A stretch of 64,000 nucleotides of DNA. Source: Neoceratodus forsteri (taxonomy: Eukaryota; Chordata; Ceratodontiformes; Ceratodontidae). The position numbers were made by a program, and so were the translations under genes. The notes beneath the pieces are model-generated. The model was not told the DNA's origin and made no database searches. It worked only from the letters and a program-made list of their open reading frames with translations. The DNA lies in the NCBI GenBank assembly GCA_016271365.2, contig CM028131.1, positions 288,799,001-288,863,000 on the forward strand. The letters run 5' to 3'. Shown here one piece after another: positions 9,632-19,502 of the stretch. How positions within the stretch are numbered: the stretch's first letter is position 1; every line of letters starts with the position of its first letter.

Positions 9632-10182
9632 CTAACAACATGAAGTCTTGCTATATTATGACATATGCAGTGAGTCCCAACCTTCGAACTGCTCCAGAGG
9701 TGAAAGTTAACTTTCCATGCCAGGCATGGAACGCTGAGTTAGAGCTCGGTTGAAAACTCTGTCTGTTGTTCTTCAAACTCAAACTGTCAGATTCTTTACT
9801 CCGCCTCACTGAACAGTCGCTCCGGAGATTTCTCCTTCTGCTCGGTTCATTTTGTCGGTTAAAAGTATTAATTTCTCGGTTTTTTTGACCGAATTTAAAC
9901 CACAACCGGTCGGTTCAAGCTCTGTCTGTGGTATTTGTGAGTATTAGATAGGTTTACATTATTTCTCTCTGTGTGTAACTTGTAAACGGTTATCGGTTCA
10001 CTCTTGAACCGATCAGGTTGTTTAAAAATATTTTATTCTATCATTTAGAGTGTGGTTACCGGTTCTAAAAAAAACGGAATTTCTTACAGTTTTTTCCACG
10101 ACCCGTGACACGGTTGGGAACCGATAAGAGGGTCTTGCTTGGCGGATTGCCATAAATGGTCAAGTTTGGTTAGGACTGGCAC
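9632..10182 (+). repeat. Left inverted terminal repeat and leader of DIRS A
   Basis: 9632-9798 is the reverse complement of 15055-15252 apart from scattered differences, for example CTTCAAACTCAAACTGTCAG against CTGACAGTTTGAGTTTGAAG. The remainder to 10182 is an AT-rich leader with repeated CGGTT motifs (CGGTTCA, ACCGGTTC, CCGATAAG), a compositional feature shared with the leaders of B and F. I see no gene in it. Confidence 0.85.
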
Positions 10183-11690
10183 TATGTGTGAGAAACCCAA
10201 AAGAAAAACCGGGCTCACTGGGTTTCAACACTGCAGTGTGTGTGGGGAAGCCTTTGCCAAGGCTGACCCCCCAAACCACCTGTGTTTATTGTCTGGGGTT
10301 TGACCACCTCAATGCAGATTGCCAGATTTGTAAAAATTTTCCTGCAGCTGCCCTGAATAAGAGAGTTGGTAGGCTCAGGGAAAGGGAGGCCAAGAAGTCC
10401 GCTGACCCGGATGGCCAGCCCGGTTCGGTTCCAACCGAACCAGAGGGAGTGCCCTCTGACCAGGGCGAGACTTCCTTGGGCAAAAGGAGAGCCGACTCTG
10501 AGGGGTCGGTTCCAGCAAAAAGGTGGTGTGGAGCCAAAACTTTCCTCTCCAACCGCTGAAGAAATAGCCAAAGCGATTCAGATTGTCCAGTCGCTTTCTC
10601 CGGTTCCGACCGAACCGGTGCCATCAAATAGCGCCAGTTCGGCCGGTTCCACGGATCAAGACTATGATTTAGAGGAATATTATGAACCGGAGGAGGGAAG
10701 AGGAGTATGAGGAGAGTGAATGTGATTTGAAAGTCTGGATGTGCCCATCGACCGGACATCTCCCAGACAGACCTTCAGGAGTGTCCCTCCTAGGCTTTCT
10801 GAGTCCCCTTCTCATTTTATGTTCTATAAAAAGTGGCTGAAACCCTCCAGCTCCTGTGGGGAAGCTGTGGATGATCAAGAGGAGCCTGACTATGTGGAAA
10901 TGATGGATATCCCAGAGTCCAGGAGATTGTCTATTCCCTTGCATAAATCTTTTGGGAAACAGACTTAAAATTCTAAAAACTCCTCACTATACCTCCTGTG
11001 GATAAGAGAATGGACAAGAGGTACACATTGTCAGGCTCTGACACGGAGTCCCACACAACAATGCAGCCATGTTAGTAGTACAGGCTGCAGCCTGTGACAA
11101 GGCAAATATTCCCTTGGCCTCACACCCCCCGGACAAGGACTCCAGGAAGGTTGATGCCATGACAAAGAAACAGTACATGGCAGCATCTTTGGGACTCAGA
11201 CAGGCAAATTATACGGCTTACATTGCTAGATACCAGAAATCCAGATGGGATACTGTTATGGCTCTTGCAAAACAGGTCCCTGGCCAGCTTGCCAAGGAGC
11301 TGGAGCAGGTGGCTGCCGATGGTATTGAGGCATCCAAGGTGCAATTCCATGCTGCAGTGGACTCAAATGATGTTTCATCAAGAGTCATGGCTACATCTGT
11401 GGCTCTTCGCAGGATGACTTGGCTCAGATGTACCAGACTAAGGCCATGGATTTTCCTGTTGTGGGTAATTCTCTGTTTGGGGAGCAGACAGAGAATTACA
11501 TGAAGAAAATGGATGAGTATAGGACCACCTATAGGAGTGCACAGGCCACGGAAAGGCAGGCCACTCCTCAAAGGCAGCTTCCCAGGGGCAGAGGCAGGCC
11601 TTTTCATAGGCCTTTTTACCAAGCCAGGCCTCCTCTTCAGCTTTTGCCCAGAGGGGTTCTTTAGAGAGCTAGGCAGGCGGGGTGCAGGTA
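10183..11690 (+). pseudogene. DIRS A Gag-like ORF1 with N-terminal zinc finger
   Basis: Translation from the ATG at 10183 gives MCEKPKRKTG then CSVCGEAFAKADPP. A frameshift near 10275 is followed by CLYCLGFDHLNADCQICKNF, so the Cys pairs and one His of a zinc finger are visible. A proline/glutamate-rich middle follows (to about 10710), then an acidic stretch (DYVEMMDIPESRRL, about 10890-10935). A conserved C-terminal domain spans about 11069-11420, with SHPPDKDSRKVDAMTKKQY and IEASKVQFHAAVDS readable. The end is basic, rich in Arg/Gly (RGRGRPFHRPFYQARP). At least three frameshifts break it. The position before RT and the basic tail fit a nucleic-acid-binding structural protein, but no function is shown by sequence alone. 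Confidence 0.7.
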
Positions 11691-11739
11691 GGCCTGCTTC
11701 ACCCCTCAGCCTAAAGCCCCTGCCAAGCAGGCACCCTGA

Positions 11740-12680
11740 TGGGGTTGCCAGGGCCGATTCTCAACTACCTGTAGGGCGGGCTGGCTTACTTTGTCCAGGA
11801 CTGGGAGTCTCTGACATCAGACAAGTGGGTCCTGGAAGTAGTAAGCCAGGGACTGGTTCTCAGTTTCAAAGTTTCCAAAGATGAGAACCAGATCCTTTCC
11901 ACCTGCAAATCCCTCAGAGGCACTTGCCCTAGAGGCAGAGGTCTCTTCCCTCCTGGCTCTCAAAGCCGTGGAAAGGGTTCCACCCTACACCAGGGCAAGG
12001 GTTGTACTCAGGTACTTCCTTACCCCAAAAAGACAGGAGAATGGCGGCCCATCCTGGATCTCAGATACTTAAACAAGCACCTTTTAAAACCAAAATTCAA
12101 AGCGGTGACTCTGGAATTATTCTACCCTCTTTAAGGCCAGGGGACTGGCTAGCGTCCCTGGACCTCAAGGATACCTACTTCCATATTCTCATCAGAAGCT
12201 CCCATCGAAAGTACCTCAGGTTCGAGCTGCCCTCAGGCCATTACTAGTTCAGAGCAATGCCCTTTGGCCTCACCTCTGCTCCAAGGGTGTTCACAGAATG
12301 CCTGGCAGTGGCAGTTTCTTCGCTAAGAAGGCAAAAAATTGCCATCTTCCCTTACGTGGATGACTGGCTCATAGTAGGCCAGTCCCCAGACCAGGTCAAG
12401 TTACACCTAAAAATAACTCAGCAACTGCTCACCTCCCTGGGTTTCCTTCTGAATCTTTCAAAGTCAGTTCTAGAGCCTGTTCAGCTCCTCACCTTCATAG
12501 GCGCAGAGCTGAACACAGAGAAAGCCAGAGCCTTCCTCCCTTTGGACAGGGCAAGGACCCTGGTCTGTCTGGCCTCCTCATTCACCCTGAAGGTGTCTCG
12601 ACCAGCAAGGCATTTTCTGCAGCTCCTGGGGCACATGGCTGCTTCTACAGCAGTGGTGCAGGGGCAAGATTTCAGATGAG
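11740..12680 (+). pseudogene. DIRS A reverse transcriptase
   Basis: A leader reading TSDKWVLEVVSQGL (after a frame change) precedes the RT palm. WRPILDLRYLNKHLLKPKF, DWLASLDLKDTYFHI (first Asp), AMPFGLTSAPRVFTECL and YVDDWLIVG (catalytic YVDD codons at 12353-12364) occur in the order typical of Ty3-like and DIRS RTs. A connection domain with HFLQLLGHMAA follows. There are stops or frame changes near 12060 and 12246. It would copy the element RNA into DNA. The active-site residues are present, but the ORF is broken. Confidence 0.88.
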
Positions 12681-12689
12681 GACATTCAG

Positions 12690-13214
12690 TTCCATTTGAG
12701 AGCCTTCTGGTCTCAAAGGAAAGACCCTCTAACCAAATTGATCCCAGTGACTCGAACCCTGATCCAGGCCCTACAATGGTGGCAGGATCAGAGCAATCTC
12801 AGACAAGGAGTTCCTTTTGTCACCCATTCTCACTCCTTAATCCTTACTACGGATGCATCCCTCTTGGGATGGGGAGCTCACATGGGTGACCTCACTACCC
12901 AGGGGTTGTGGTCCCCTCAAGAATCCCTGCTCCACATCAATCTGTTGGAACTCAGAGCAGTTTTTCTAGCACTTCAAGCTTTTTCCAAGTCTGTTCATAA
13001 CAAAGTGGTACAGGTCAGAACAGACACCACCACCACAATGTGGTACATCAACAAGCAAGGGGGCACTCGGTCTACGGCCTTGTGCACCGAAGCAATGAAG
13101 TTGTGGTCTCTGGCTTACTCCCTGAACACCTCCCTTACGGCAGTTCACCTCCCAGGCAAGGACAATGTCCTGGCAGATGCTCTCAGCAGGATTTCTCAGG
13201 GCCATCACGAATGA
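12690..13214 (+). pseudogene. DIRS A RNase H domain
   Basis: An uninterrupted frame of 172 codons holds the four RNase H acidic blocks: LTTDASLLGWGAH, LLELRAVFLAL, VRTDTTTTMWYINKQGG and DNVLADALSRI. It lies just after the RT and is separated from it by a stop at about 12677. The domain would remove RNA from RNA-DNA hybrids during reverse transcription. Its four catalytic acids look preserved. I mark it as part of a broken pol rather than as a separate gene. Confidence 0.85.
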
Positions 13215-14650
13215 TCACTGGATCCCCTGGTCCTGGAGGTGGTATTTGCCAGATGGGGCACCCCACAGATAGATCTTTTTGCAGCCCCAGACAATCACCA
13301 ACTTCCCCTTTTTTGCTGCAGGCCCCCAGTGTTGGGCTCAGTCCCTCTGAATGCCTTAGTCCTCAACTGGGAAGGGAAGTTTCTCTATGCTTTTCCCCTT
13401 TCCCTCTGCTGTTCAGAGTGCTAGTCAAAATCAGGTCTCAACCCTGCAAGATGATCCTGATTGCCCCAGATTGGCCCAGACAACCCTGGTATCCACTCCT
13501 GCTGTCCTTAGCAGTCCATCTTCCCCTGTGTCTTCCCAGGAAGCACAACCTGTTAACCTGTGCTATGGGGAGGGTTTGGTACCCGAACCTCAAATACTCT
13601 CAATCTCAAGGCCTGGCTCTTGAAGAGTTAGAGTTTGCTGATCTACACCTCTCCCAAGGTGTAATGGATATCCTGAAGGCTTCTAGGAAACCTTCCACCA
13701 GGGCTACTTATAATTCCAAATGGAAAAGGTTTTCCATCTGGTGCGCTGGACAGCATATTTCCCCAGAATCTGCTGATTTGCCCACAGTCCTGGATTATAT
13801 GGTCCATCTGAATACCTTGGGTCTTAGACCAGCTACCCTAAAAGTGCATCTGGCAGCTGTGTCTGCCTTTATTTCAGCAGGTAAGCTCTCTTCTCTTTCA
13901 GCTCACTCTGTATTCTCCAAGTTTTTCAAGGGATTGCTTCACACCAACCCTCCATTCAGGGCCCCTGCCCATGCTTGGGACCTTAATGTTTGCATTGCTC
14001 AGCTTATGCAACCCCCTTTTGAGCCTTTGTCTTCAGCAGAGCTTAAGTACTTGGCTTGGAAAACTGTGTTTCTGGTGACCATCACTTCTGCCAGATGCAT
14101 AAGTGAATTACAAGCTTTGTCAGTGGAGCCTGATTTTATCTCCTTTCATAGAGATAATGTGGTCCTCAGGACTAACAGGAAGTTCTTGCCTAAAGTGGTT
14201 TCAGATTTCCACCTTAATCAATCTGTGTCTCTCCCTGTGTACTTCACTGACCATTCCTCCTCTGGCGAGAGGAGGCTGCACAGTTTAGATGTCAAAAGAG
14301 CCCTTAGCTACTACATAGAGTGTACCAAGGGTTACAGGTTTGACTCCTCAACTGTTCCTCACTTATGGTGAGGTTGGTGAGAAACCTGCCACTAAGAGAT
14401 CCATTGCCAGGTGGATTGTTTCTTGTATCCAATTTTGTTATGAAAACTGGGTGAGTTCCTCCCTCAGGCCTGAGGGCTCACTCTGAAGGTACAGCTGCTT
14501 CCCTGGCTGCGGCCAGGGACATCCTATTCTAGAGATATGTCAAGCAGCTACCTGGAAAACAGTTCATACTTTTACCAAGCATTACTCCCTGGATATCCAG
14601 GCTAGGAGTGATGCCCGGTTTGGCACGGCTGTGCTACAGAGCCTATTTTC
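13215..14650 (+). pseudogene. DIRS A linker and tyrosine recombinase
   Basis: The frame ending at 14371 carries the linker (PCKMILIAPDWPRQPWYPLL) and then the recombinase. ASRKPSTRATYNSKWKRFSI starts the core-binding domain and KTVFLVTITSARCISELQAL is the first catalytic box. Related copies read ARRISEL, so the catalytic Arg (R-x-x-E-L) is Cys here, codon 14096-14098. VSDFHLNQS and LHSLDVKRALSYYIE follow. After the stop at 14371 the C-terminal part can be read only in shifted frames, ending near 14655. The enzyme would integrate the circular DNA intermediate without making a duplication. This copy has lost its key Arg and its frame. Confidence 0.87.
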
Positions 14651-14696
14651 CAAGTAGGTTCTGTCCCTCCTCCATGGAGGTACTGCTTTCTAGTCT

Positions 14697-14806
14697 GCAT
14701 ATGTCATAATATAGCAAGACTTCATGTTGTTAGAAGAAAAAATTACTCACCTTAGTAATGTTGTTTCTTCTGTTGGAGTCTTGCTATATTATGACCTCCC
14801 CCCTGC
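14697..14806 (+). repeat. Internal complementary region of DIRS A
   Basis: 14697-14731 is the exact reverse complement of the left terminus (9632 onward), and it runs directly into the reverse complement of the right terminus (15190-15252). The junction reads TGTTGTTAGAAGAAAAAA. It is thus a copy of the joined ends as they would exist in a circular form, and it fixes both element boundaries. Confidence 0.92.
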
Positions 14807-15054
14807 CTGCCCCTCTCAGAACCTCTGTTTTTGGGATATGGGTGGGCAGTGCAGTGTTGGCACTTAGTAGTTGCTCACCTTGTTGTTTTTCACCCCTCCT
14901 TTTTTTGGGGTGATTTGGTGTTGTGTTTTTCATTTTTTGGGTCTCCTGACTTGAGTCTTTGTTTTGGGACCAAAAAATATGTTATTATGTTAGTAGCCAG
15001 TTGGCTAGTGTAGGTTTACAGCTTCCACACAGGACCTCGGTGAGTTTAGCTCGT

Positions 15055-15252
15055 AAAGATCTGACAGTTTGAGTTTGAAGAACAACAGACAGAGTTTTCA
15101 ACCGAGCTCGAGCTCAGCGTTCCATGCCTGGCATGGAAAGTTAACTCTTTCACCTCCGGAGCAGTTCGAAGGTTGGGACTCACTGCCCATGTCGTAATAT
15201 AGCAAGACTCCAATAGAAGAAACAACATTACTAAGGTGAGTAATTTTTTCTT
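15055..15252 (+). repeat. Right inverted terminal repeat of DIRS A
   Basis: Reverse complement of 9632-9798, including the palindromic GTTCCATGCCTGGCATGGAA, ending GGTGAGTAATTTTTTCTT at 15252. Confidence 0.88.
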
Positions 15253-15352
15253 AAAGTCCACTTGGCCACTGTGTTGGCTTTCCATGACCTCACAGAAGGC
15301 AAGACAGTGACCCAGCTTGAGGTTTCTCATAGGTTCCTCAGTGGTATCCTTC
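15253..15352 (+). pseudogene. DIRS 'H': recombinase core-binding fragment
   Basis: One open frame reads KVHLATVLAFHDLTEGKTVT then QLEVSHRFLSGIL, the helices that follow GLRYSSI in other copies (compare KVHLAAVSAFISAGKLSSLS in A). It continues the H text that stops at 9631, in frame, and is cut again at about 15352 by DIRS C. Confidence 0.82.
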
Positions 15353-15898
15353 ATCTTTCCTTGTAAATCTTCACCGTGCATTACTGCTGAATGTAAGCTG
15401 GAGGCACGCACCTGCACGGGAGAGCGGGTCTGCACCGACTGTGCTGCCTACTAGGCCGATGCACTGTGTGGCACACAAGGGTTGGCCTTTAGGCGCTGCA
15501 GACTCCTCATCCACCCCGGTTCTGTTTCTCCCGCTGTCAAGGTCACACCTGCTGCGCGAGTTCCACAGTTTGCTGCATCACTAGGCCTCGGCTGAAATTC
15601 GATGCCACATTTCTGCATCTACGTTTTCCTCCATCCCAGTTCTGAGTCTCGTCCAATGCCATTGAACCCGGTAAGCCCGTTCCTTTTATTTCCTTACCGA
15701 CAGTGCCATTTATTTTCCTGTAATTTTGTTAAAATTGTTTTCACGTCATGTCTGGTTCGGGGGGCTAAGAAGAAATCCAAAATGGGCCGTGCCCTCATAC
15801 GTCAATGCCCCTGTGGCCGGCATTTTTCCGTTACAGACCGGCATAACCTTCGTTGCCTGGGTCCCAACTACGATATTGACAACTGCGACACCCATTTC
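15353..15898 (+). pseudogene. DIRS C left terminus, leader and Gag N-terminal zinc finger
   Basis: The terminus TCTTCACCGTGCATTACTGC corresponds to TCTTCACCATTCATCACTGG of DIRS D. Gag starts near 15749 (ATG, with a following frameshift) and reads KSKMGRALIRQCPCGRHFSVTD then CLGPNYDIDNCDTHF, parallel to CRCPFSKSISITDRHD...CLGPQH of D. The finger is cut just after its last Cys by DIRS B at 15899. Confidence 0.72.
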
Positions 15899-16100
15899 AA
15901 ACCCCAGGAAATCTTATTGTACTCTGACAAATGCAGTATGATCTCACCATAGGACTGCCCCAGAGCCGAAATGGTTAATAGAACCTATGCAAATGGTGGG
16001 ATGCTAGGCTCGAGCTCGGTTTTCAAACCACTGTCCCTGGTTGCACTTCCTGAAACCATCAGATTCTTAACTCCACTTGCCTCAGTAAGAGGTCTCCAGA
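15899..16100 (+). repeat. Left inverted terminal repeat of DIRS B
   Basis: Begins AAACCCCAGGAAATCTTATT and continues with GAGCCGAAATGGTTAATAGA, which is found inverted at 30405-30605 (TCTATTAACCATTTTGGCTC). Confidence 0.85.
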
Positions 16101-16564
16101 GGGGGATCCGTACTGCTGCCCGACATGTAACTTGCTGACAAACTAGTTCCCTACATCGATTTCCCAACTGGGTTAGTTTGCTGACAGATTCTATCCCGTA
16201 TGAACAATTGCCCGACAGTAAATCATTTTGCTTGTGCATTATGCATTGCTTGTGTTTGTGTCTTTTTTTATTGACATTGAGGAAAGTACAGAAATGCACT
16301 GTTCATGCAGAGAGAACACTTCTGCACATTTTGATGCCCTGTAAAAGGTTACTCTAAATGAAGATTCCTGCAGCTTTACCATTGAGGAAAGTACAGAAAT
16401 GGTGTGTTAATTGACAGACGCGGCGTCATCGCTCCATTCATGCAGAGAGAACACACTGTGAAAGGCTACTCTAAATGAACATTGTTATGACACACTTTTT
16501 TGTTTTTTCCCTATGCAAACTGTGCTTGTCTTTACCTGTGCATTGTAGTAATTTCACTTGACAA

Positions 16565-17485
16565 CAGCAGGGGATGAAAAATCCCCAAGTCCGAGGTCCG
16601 GGACGCACAAAAACTGCAGCAAGACTTAAACTGCACAGCCCGATTCAGTCCGACGGACTTGGCTGTGCAGTTCAGTATAGCCGCACATGCGTTGGTATTT
16701 TTACGTGGCTGTCAGGCAGGCTTCCTAGAGGCATCCCCCTCCACCAGCACACTTACCTCATGATCCATCTGGAACATGCGAGGGGTTGGGGAAAAAAGCA
16801 ACAGGACCGCTCAGAGCTCCGCCCAGCCTGCAGGGCGGGGAGCTGACATCCGGGGACTTCCGTCAGTGTTCAGGTGGCTCCGAAGATCCAGCTGTGCCCA
16901 GAAGATTAGCGGGAGTGATGTGCTTCATGAGATCAGCCACAGACAGAATGATTAGGTGATCGGTTGCTGATATGCGCATGAGCGGTGATTCTGTGCGCCG
17001 TAACTCTTGGGCTGAATGTGGAACGTGTGTATGTTCTTGTCTCTGTAATCATGGCTGAAAAGTAAGACCTTCCACAGCACTTAGCGCTGAAACTTAAATT
17101 TTTGGCCATTTGGTTAGAGATTACTTAAAGCTGCACCTGAAAACTAAGTTTGGGGGATAGTTTTATTGAGGAGCCAGTGCAGGCTGAAACAGAATGACCA
17201 AGGGGAACAGGAGTGAATAGATTTGAACTGGGGCTGCTGCATCCATTCTGTTAGTTAAGATAATCTAGACCCGCGGCCCTAGTGCAGCAGAGCAATACTT
17301 GGGGAATTTGTTTTTGGGGACACATGTTTTGCTGACATTTTTCATTTGGGGGGGGGCTGCCTATTTTGGAAATTAAGCAGTCTAATAATACTGTTGGGCA
17401 CACTGACCCTCTGTGCACTGGGGACATTAATGTGAGACCCTCTTAGCAGACTGGGGGGAGATACAGTAGTTTTCATCCCCTCCTG
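16565..17485. mobile_element. Candidate non-autonomous inverted-repeat element
   Basis: CAGCAGGGGATGAAAA at 16565-16580 is matched, with one mismatch, by the reverse complement of 17470-17485. The CAG start resembles hAT termini, but the eight flanking bases differ on the two sides and no transposase is present. The inside holds a GC-rich inverted piece (CTGCACAGCC at about 16631 against GGCTGTGCAG at about 16663). Confidence 0.35.
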
Positions 17486-17609
17486 ATATAACTATTTGGA
17501 AAGCAACTGCATGATTAGCAACTAAAAGGGAACAGGTGTCTTTGGGCTGCAAGTAAGATCATCCAAGCCAGTGACAGTCACATATTTAATTTGTTAATGT
17601 GATGTGACA

Positions 17610-17950
17610 TAGAACTACTGTAAGTACTCAGTAATATTTTCTGGGCTGAAATCTATGACAGACAATTGTATTCCAGAAACCAAGCCAGTCTGACATTTGT
17701 AGAATTATTTTATTTGTTTGGGATCGAGAAATGAGTACTCAGACAACACATTTCTGGGCTAAAATATCCATCACAATATTATCATTATTTGTTTGCGACA
17801 GAGAAATAAGTTCTCAGTAATAAATATTTCTGGCTCAAGCCTGTGACAGTCTAATTTCAATATATCAAGAGTCACAAATTTGTTTGTTTGAGACAGAGAA
17901 CTAAGTACGCATTTCTGGGCTGAAATCAGGCCTATGACAGTCTGCTAATA
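17610..17950. repeat. Degenerate tandem repeat, about four units of 80-100 bases
   Basis: Each unit runs through TTTGTTTGnGACAGAGAAATAAG, then a CTCAGTAATA-type stretch, TTTCTGGGCTGAAAT and CTATGACAGTCT. Copies start near 17620, 17705, 17785 and 17880, with many substitutions between them. No coding potential is seen. Confidence 0.6.
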
Positions 17951-18640
17951 ATACAGTATGCCGCAGAAAAAAGGCATGACTTACTGGCTTCTGCTACGGA
18001 CTCATCCTAAATATGTAATATAAGTCCTGGACTTATGTATCCCAAAAAAATGTTTCAACCCCTGAACAGTGAATGTGTACTAGGTGTGAGAATGATTTAA
18101 TATATTCGGCCAGCCACACAGCCCCTCTTTCATTTCCTCGTCGGCTGCTGACAGGTTATGCAAACCGTATATTTTAAAATTTATTAGGGAAGCTACTGTA
18201 TTGCCCCCCCTCCCCGGTGAGGTGAATATTTGTTTTCTGGCACTAGCATAGTGGTCAGGCAAAGGTTTCTGTTGGCAAATAATACCGAACGGGCACTCTG
18301 TTTCCGGGAACTTACAGTCGGGAGATCATCAGTCGGGCAGTCATACCAGACCCCTCCGGAGAGCTCTCCTTCACTTTACCTGAAGAGTTTTATTTTGTCT
18401 CGGTTTTTCGAAGTCTGTTTATTTCAATTTTTGAAGCACTGTCCTTGGTTCACAGGTAGACTTAATCTAGATTTTAGTGAATTTTTGGTGAGTTTCTCGG
18501 TTCCTTATCGGTTCTTTTAACCGAGAAGGAACCAATACTATTTACATTATTTTAAAATGTTTACTCAGTATTTCTACCATCCGGTAAGGCGATATACATT
18601 TAATTAATAAAATTTAACTAGGTTATCGAGTTAATTCTCG

Positions 18641-19400
18641 GTGCATCGGTTTAATAGACCGATAAATGTCACAGACCAACTTTGTACAGAGTGTGGGGAA
18701 CCGTTCGCTAAAGCAGATCGTCATCTAATTTGTGTATTTTGTTTGGGGTTTAACCACCTCAGGGAGGACTGTGAAATTTGTAAGAACTTCCCTCAGTCGA
18801 CGCTTGAGAAGCGACTTAAACGACTGCAGGAGAAGATGTCTGAAAAGGCTGCTGACCCAGCTAAAGACATACCTGCTACCAGCCAAAATGAACTGGAGGA
18901 ACAACCCTCGGATCAGGGTGACAGTTCCTCCTCTAAAAAAACACCCTGCAGATACTGCAGCTAACCCGGCAACAGCAGAGAAGAGAAAAAAGGAAAAGCA
19001 TACAGCAGTCAAACCACAACCGAAGAAGTCATCGGTTCCAATTGCTGAAGAGATAGCAAATGCTGTCAGAATTATCCAGGCACTCCAACCGAGTACTCCA
19101 GTTACAGTTGAGAAGCGGCCGCGTCTACCTACCGCTGACTCTACTTCGGTTCCCAGTTCCTTGGAACATGAAGAGGGTCCTTTCGGTGAGGATGAAGACG
19201 AGAATGCTGATGATGATGAGGACTACAGGGAACTGACTGAACCAGATATTTCCCCGGATCCTCATCGTACTGACTCCCCTGACAAAGGGAATGAAGACTA
19301 TACTTCTCGTTTTGCCATCATTAAATAGGTAGCCCAGTCCCTGGACCTTCCTACCCAGGAGTCAACCGACGAGGAGGAGGAACAGGACTACATGGAAATG
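18641..19400 (+). pseudogene. DIRS B Gag-like ORF, N-terminal half
   Basis: The frame 18641-18964 reads CTECGEPFAKADRHLICVF then CLGFNHLREDCEICKNF, the double CxxC finger with a His, followed by a lysine/glutamate-rich helix (LEKRLKRLQEKMSEKAAD). A frameshift near 18945 leads to SVPIAEEIANAVRIIQAL and then a strongly acidic stretch (EDEDENADDDEDYREL). The first codon is uncertain: an ATG at 18667 is out of frame with the finger, and related copy F starts MSENSKKKK. The text stops at the L1 target duplication, within the acidic EEEQDYMEM motif that also occurs in A (DYVEMMDIP). Confidence 0.72.
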
Positions 19401-19502
19401 GACTTCTGGTTACATCGGCAAATGAGTGACTGATCTTTTTGATCGCTCCGGGGACCACCGCTATTAAATATAACCCTTGCCGGCGTAAACTTGGTCCAAA
19501 AC

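Larger units (their letters stand above)
9632..15252 (+). mobile_element. DIRS element 'A', complete with both termini
   Basis: This 5.6 kb element has inverted terminal repeats (9632-9798 and 15055-15252), a Gag-like ORF, RT, RNase H, tyrosine recombinase and an internal complementary region. It lies inside the recombinase gene of H. Removing it joins ...TACCTCTATT-type text to AAAGTCCAC and restores a continuous frame (YSSI then KVHLATV), with no target duplication. All coding parts are on the + strand and contain a modest number of frameshifts and stops, so it is younger than H. The left terminus starts CTAACAACATG and the right one ends ATTTTTTCTT, as confirmed by the junction copied in the internal complementary region. 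Confidence 0.92.
16101..18640. other. Long noncoding leader of DIRS B holding inserted repeats
   Basis: No coding motif can be read on either strand. The region holds a duplicated block (ATTGAGGAAAGTACAGAAATG at about 16275 and 16381, with TCATGCAGAGAGAACAC following each copy), a probable inverted-repeat element (16565-17485) and degenerate tandem repeats (about 17610-17950). Typical DIRS leader text with CGGTT motifs resumes at about 18340. The 2.2 kb excess over the leader of A suggests one or more insertions, whose outer borders I could not fix. Confidence 0.5.

Noticed and set aside
17610..17950. CRISPR-like array
   Set aside because: The units are diverged, have no constant-length spacers and lie in a vertebrate retrotransposon leader.
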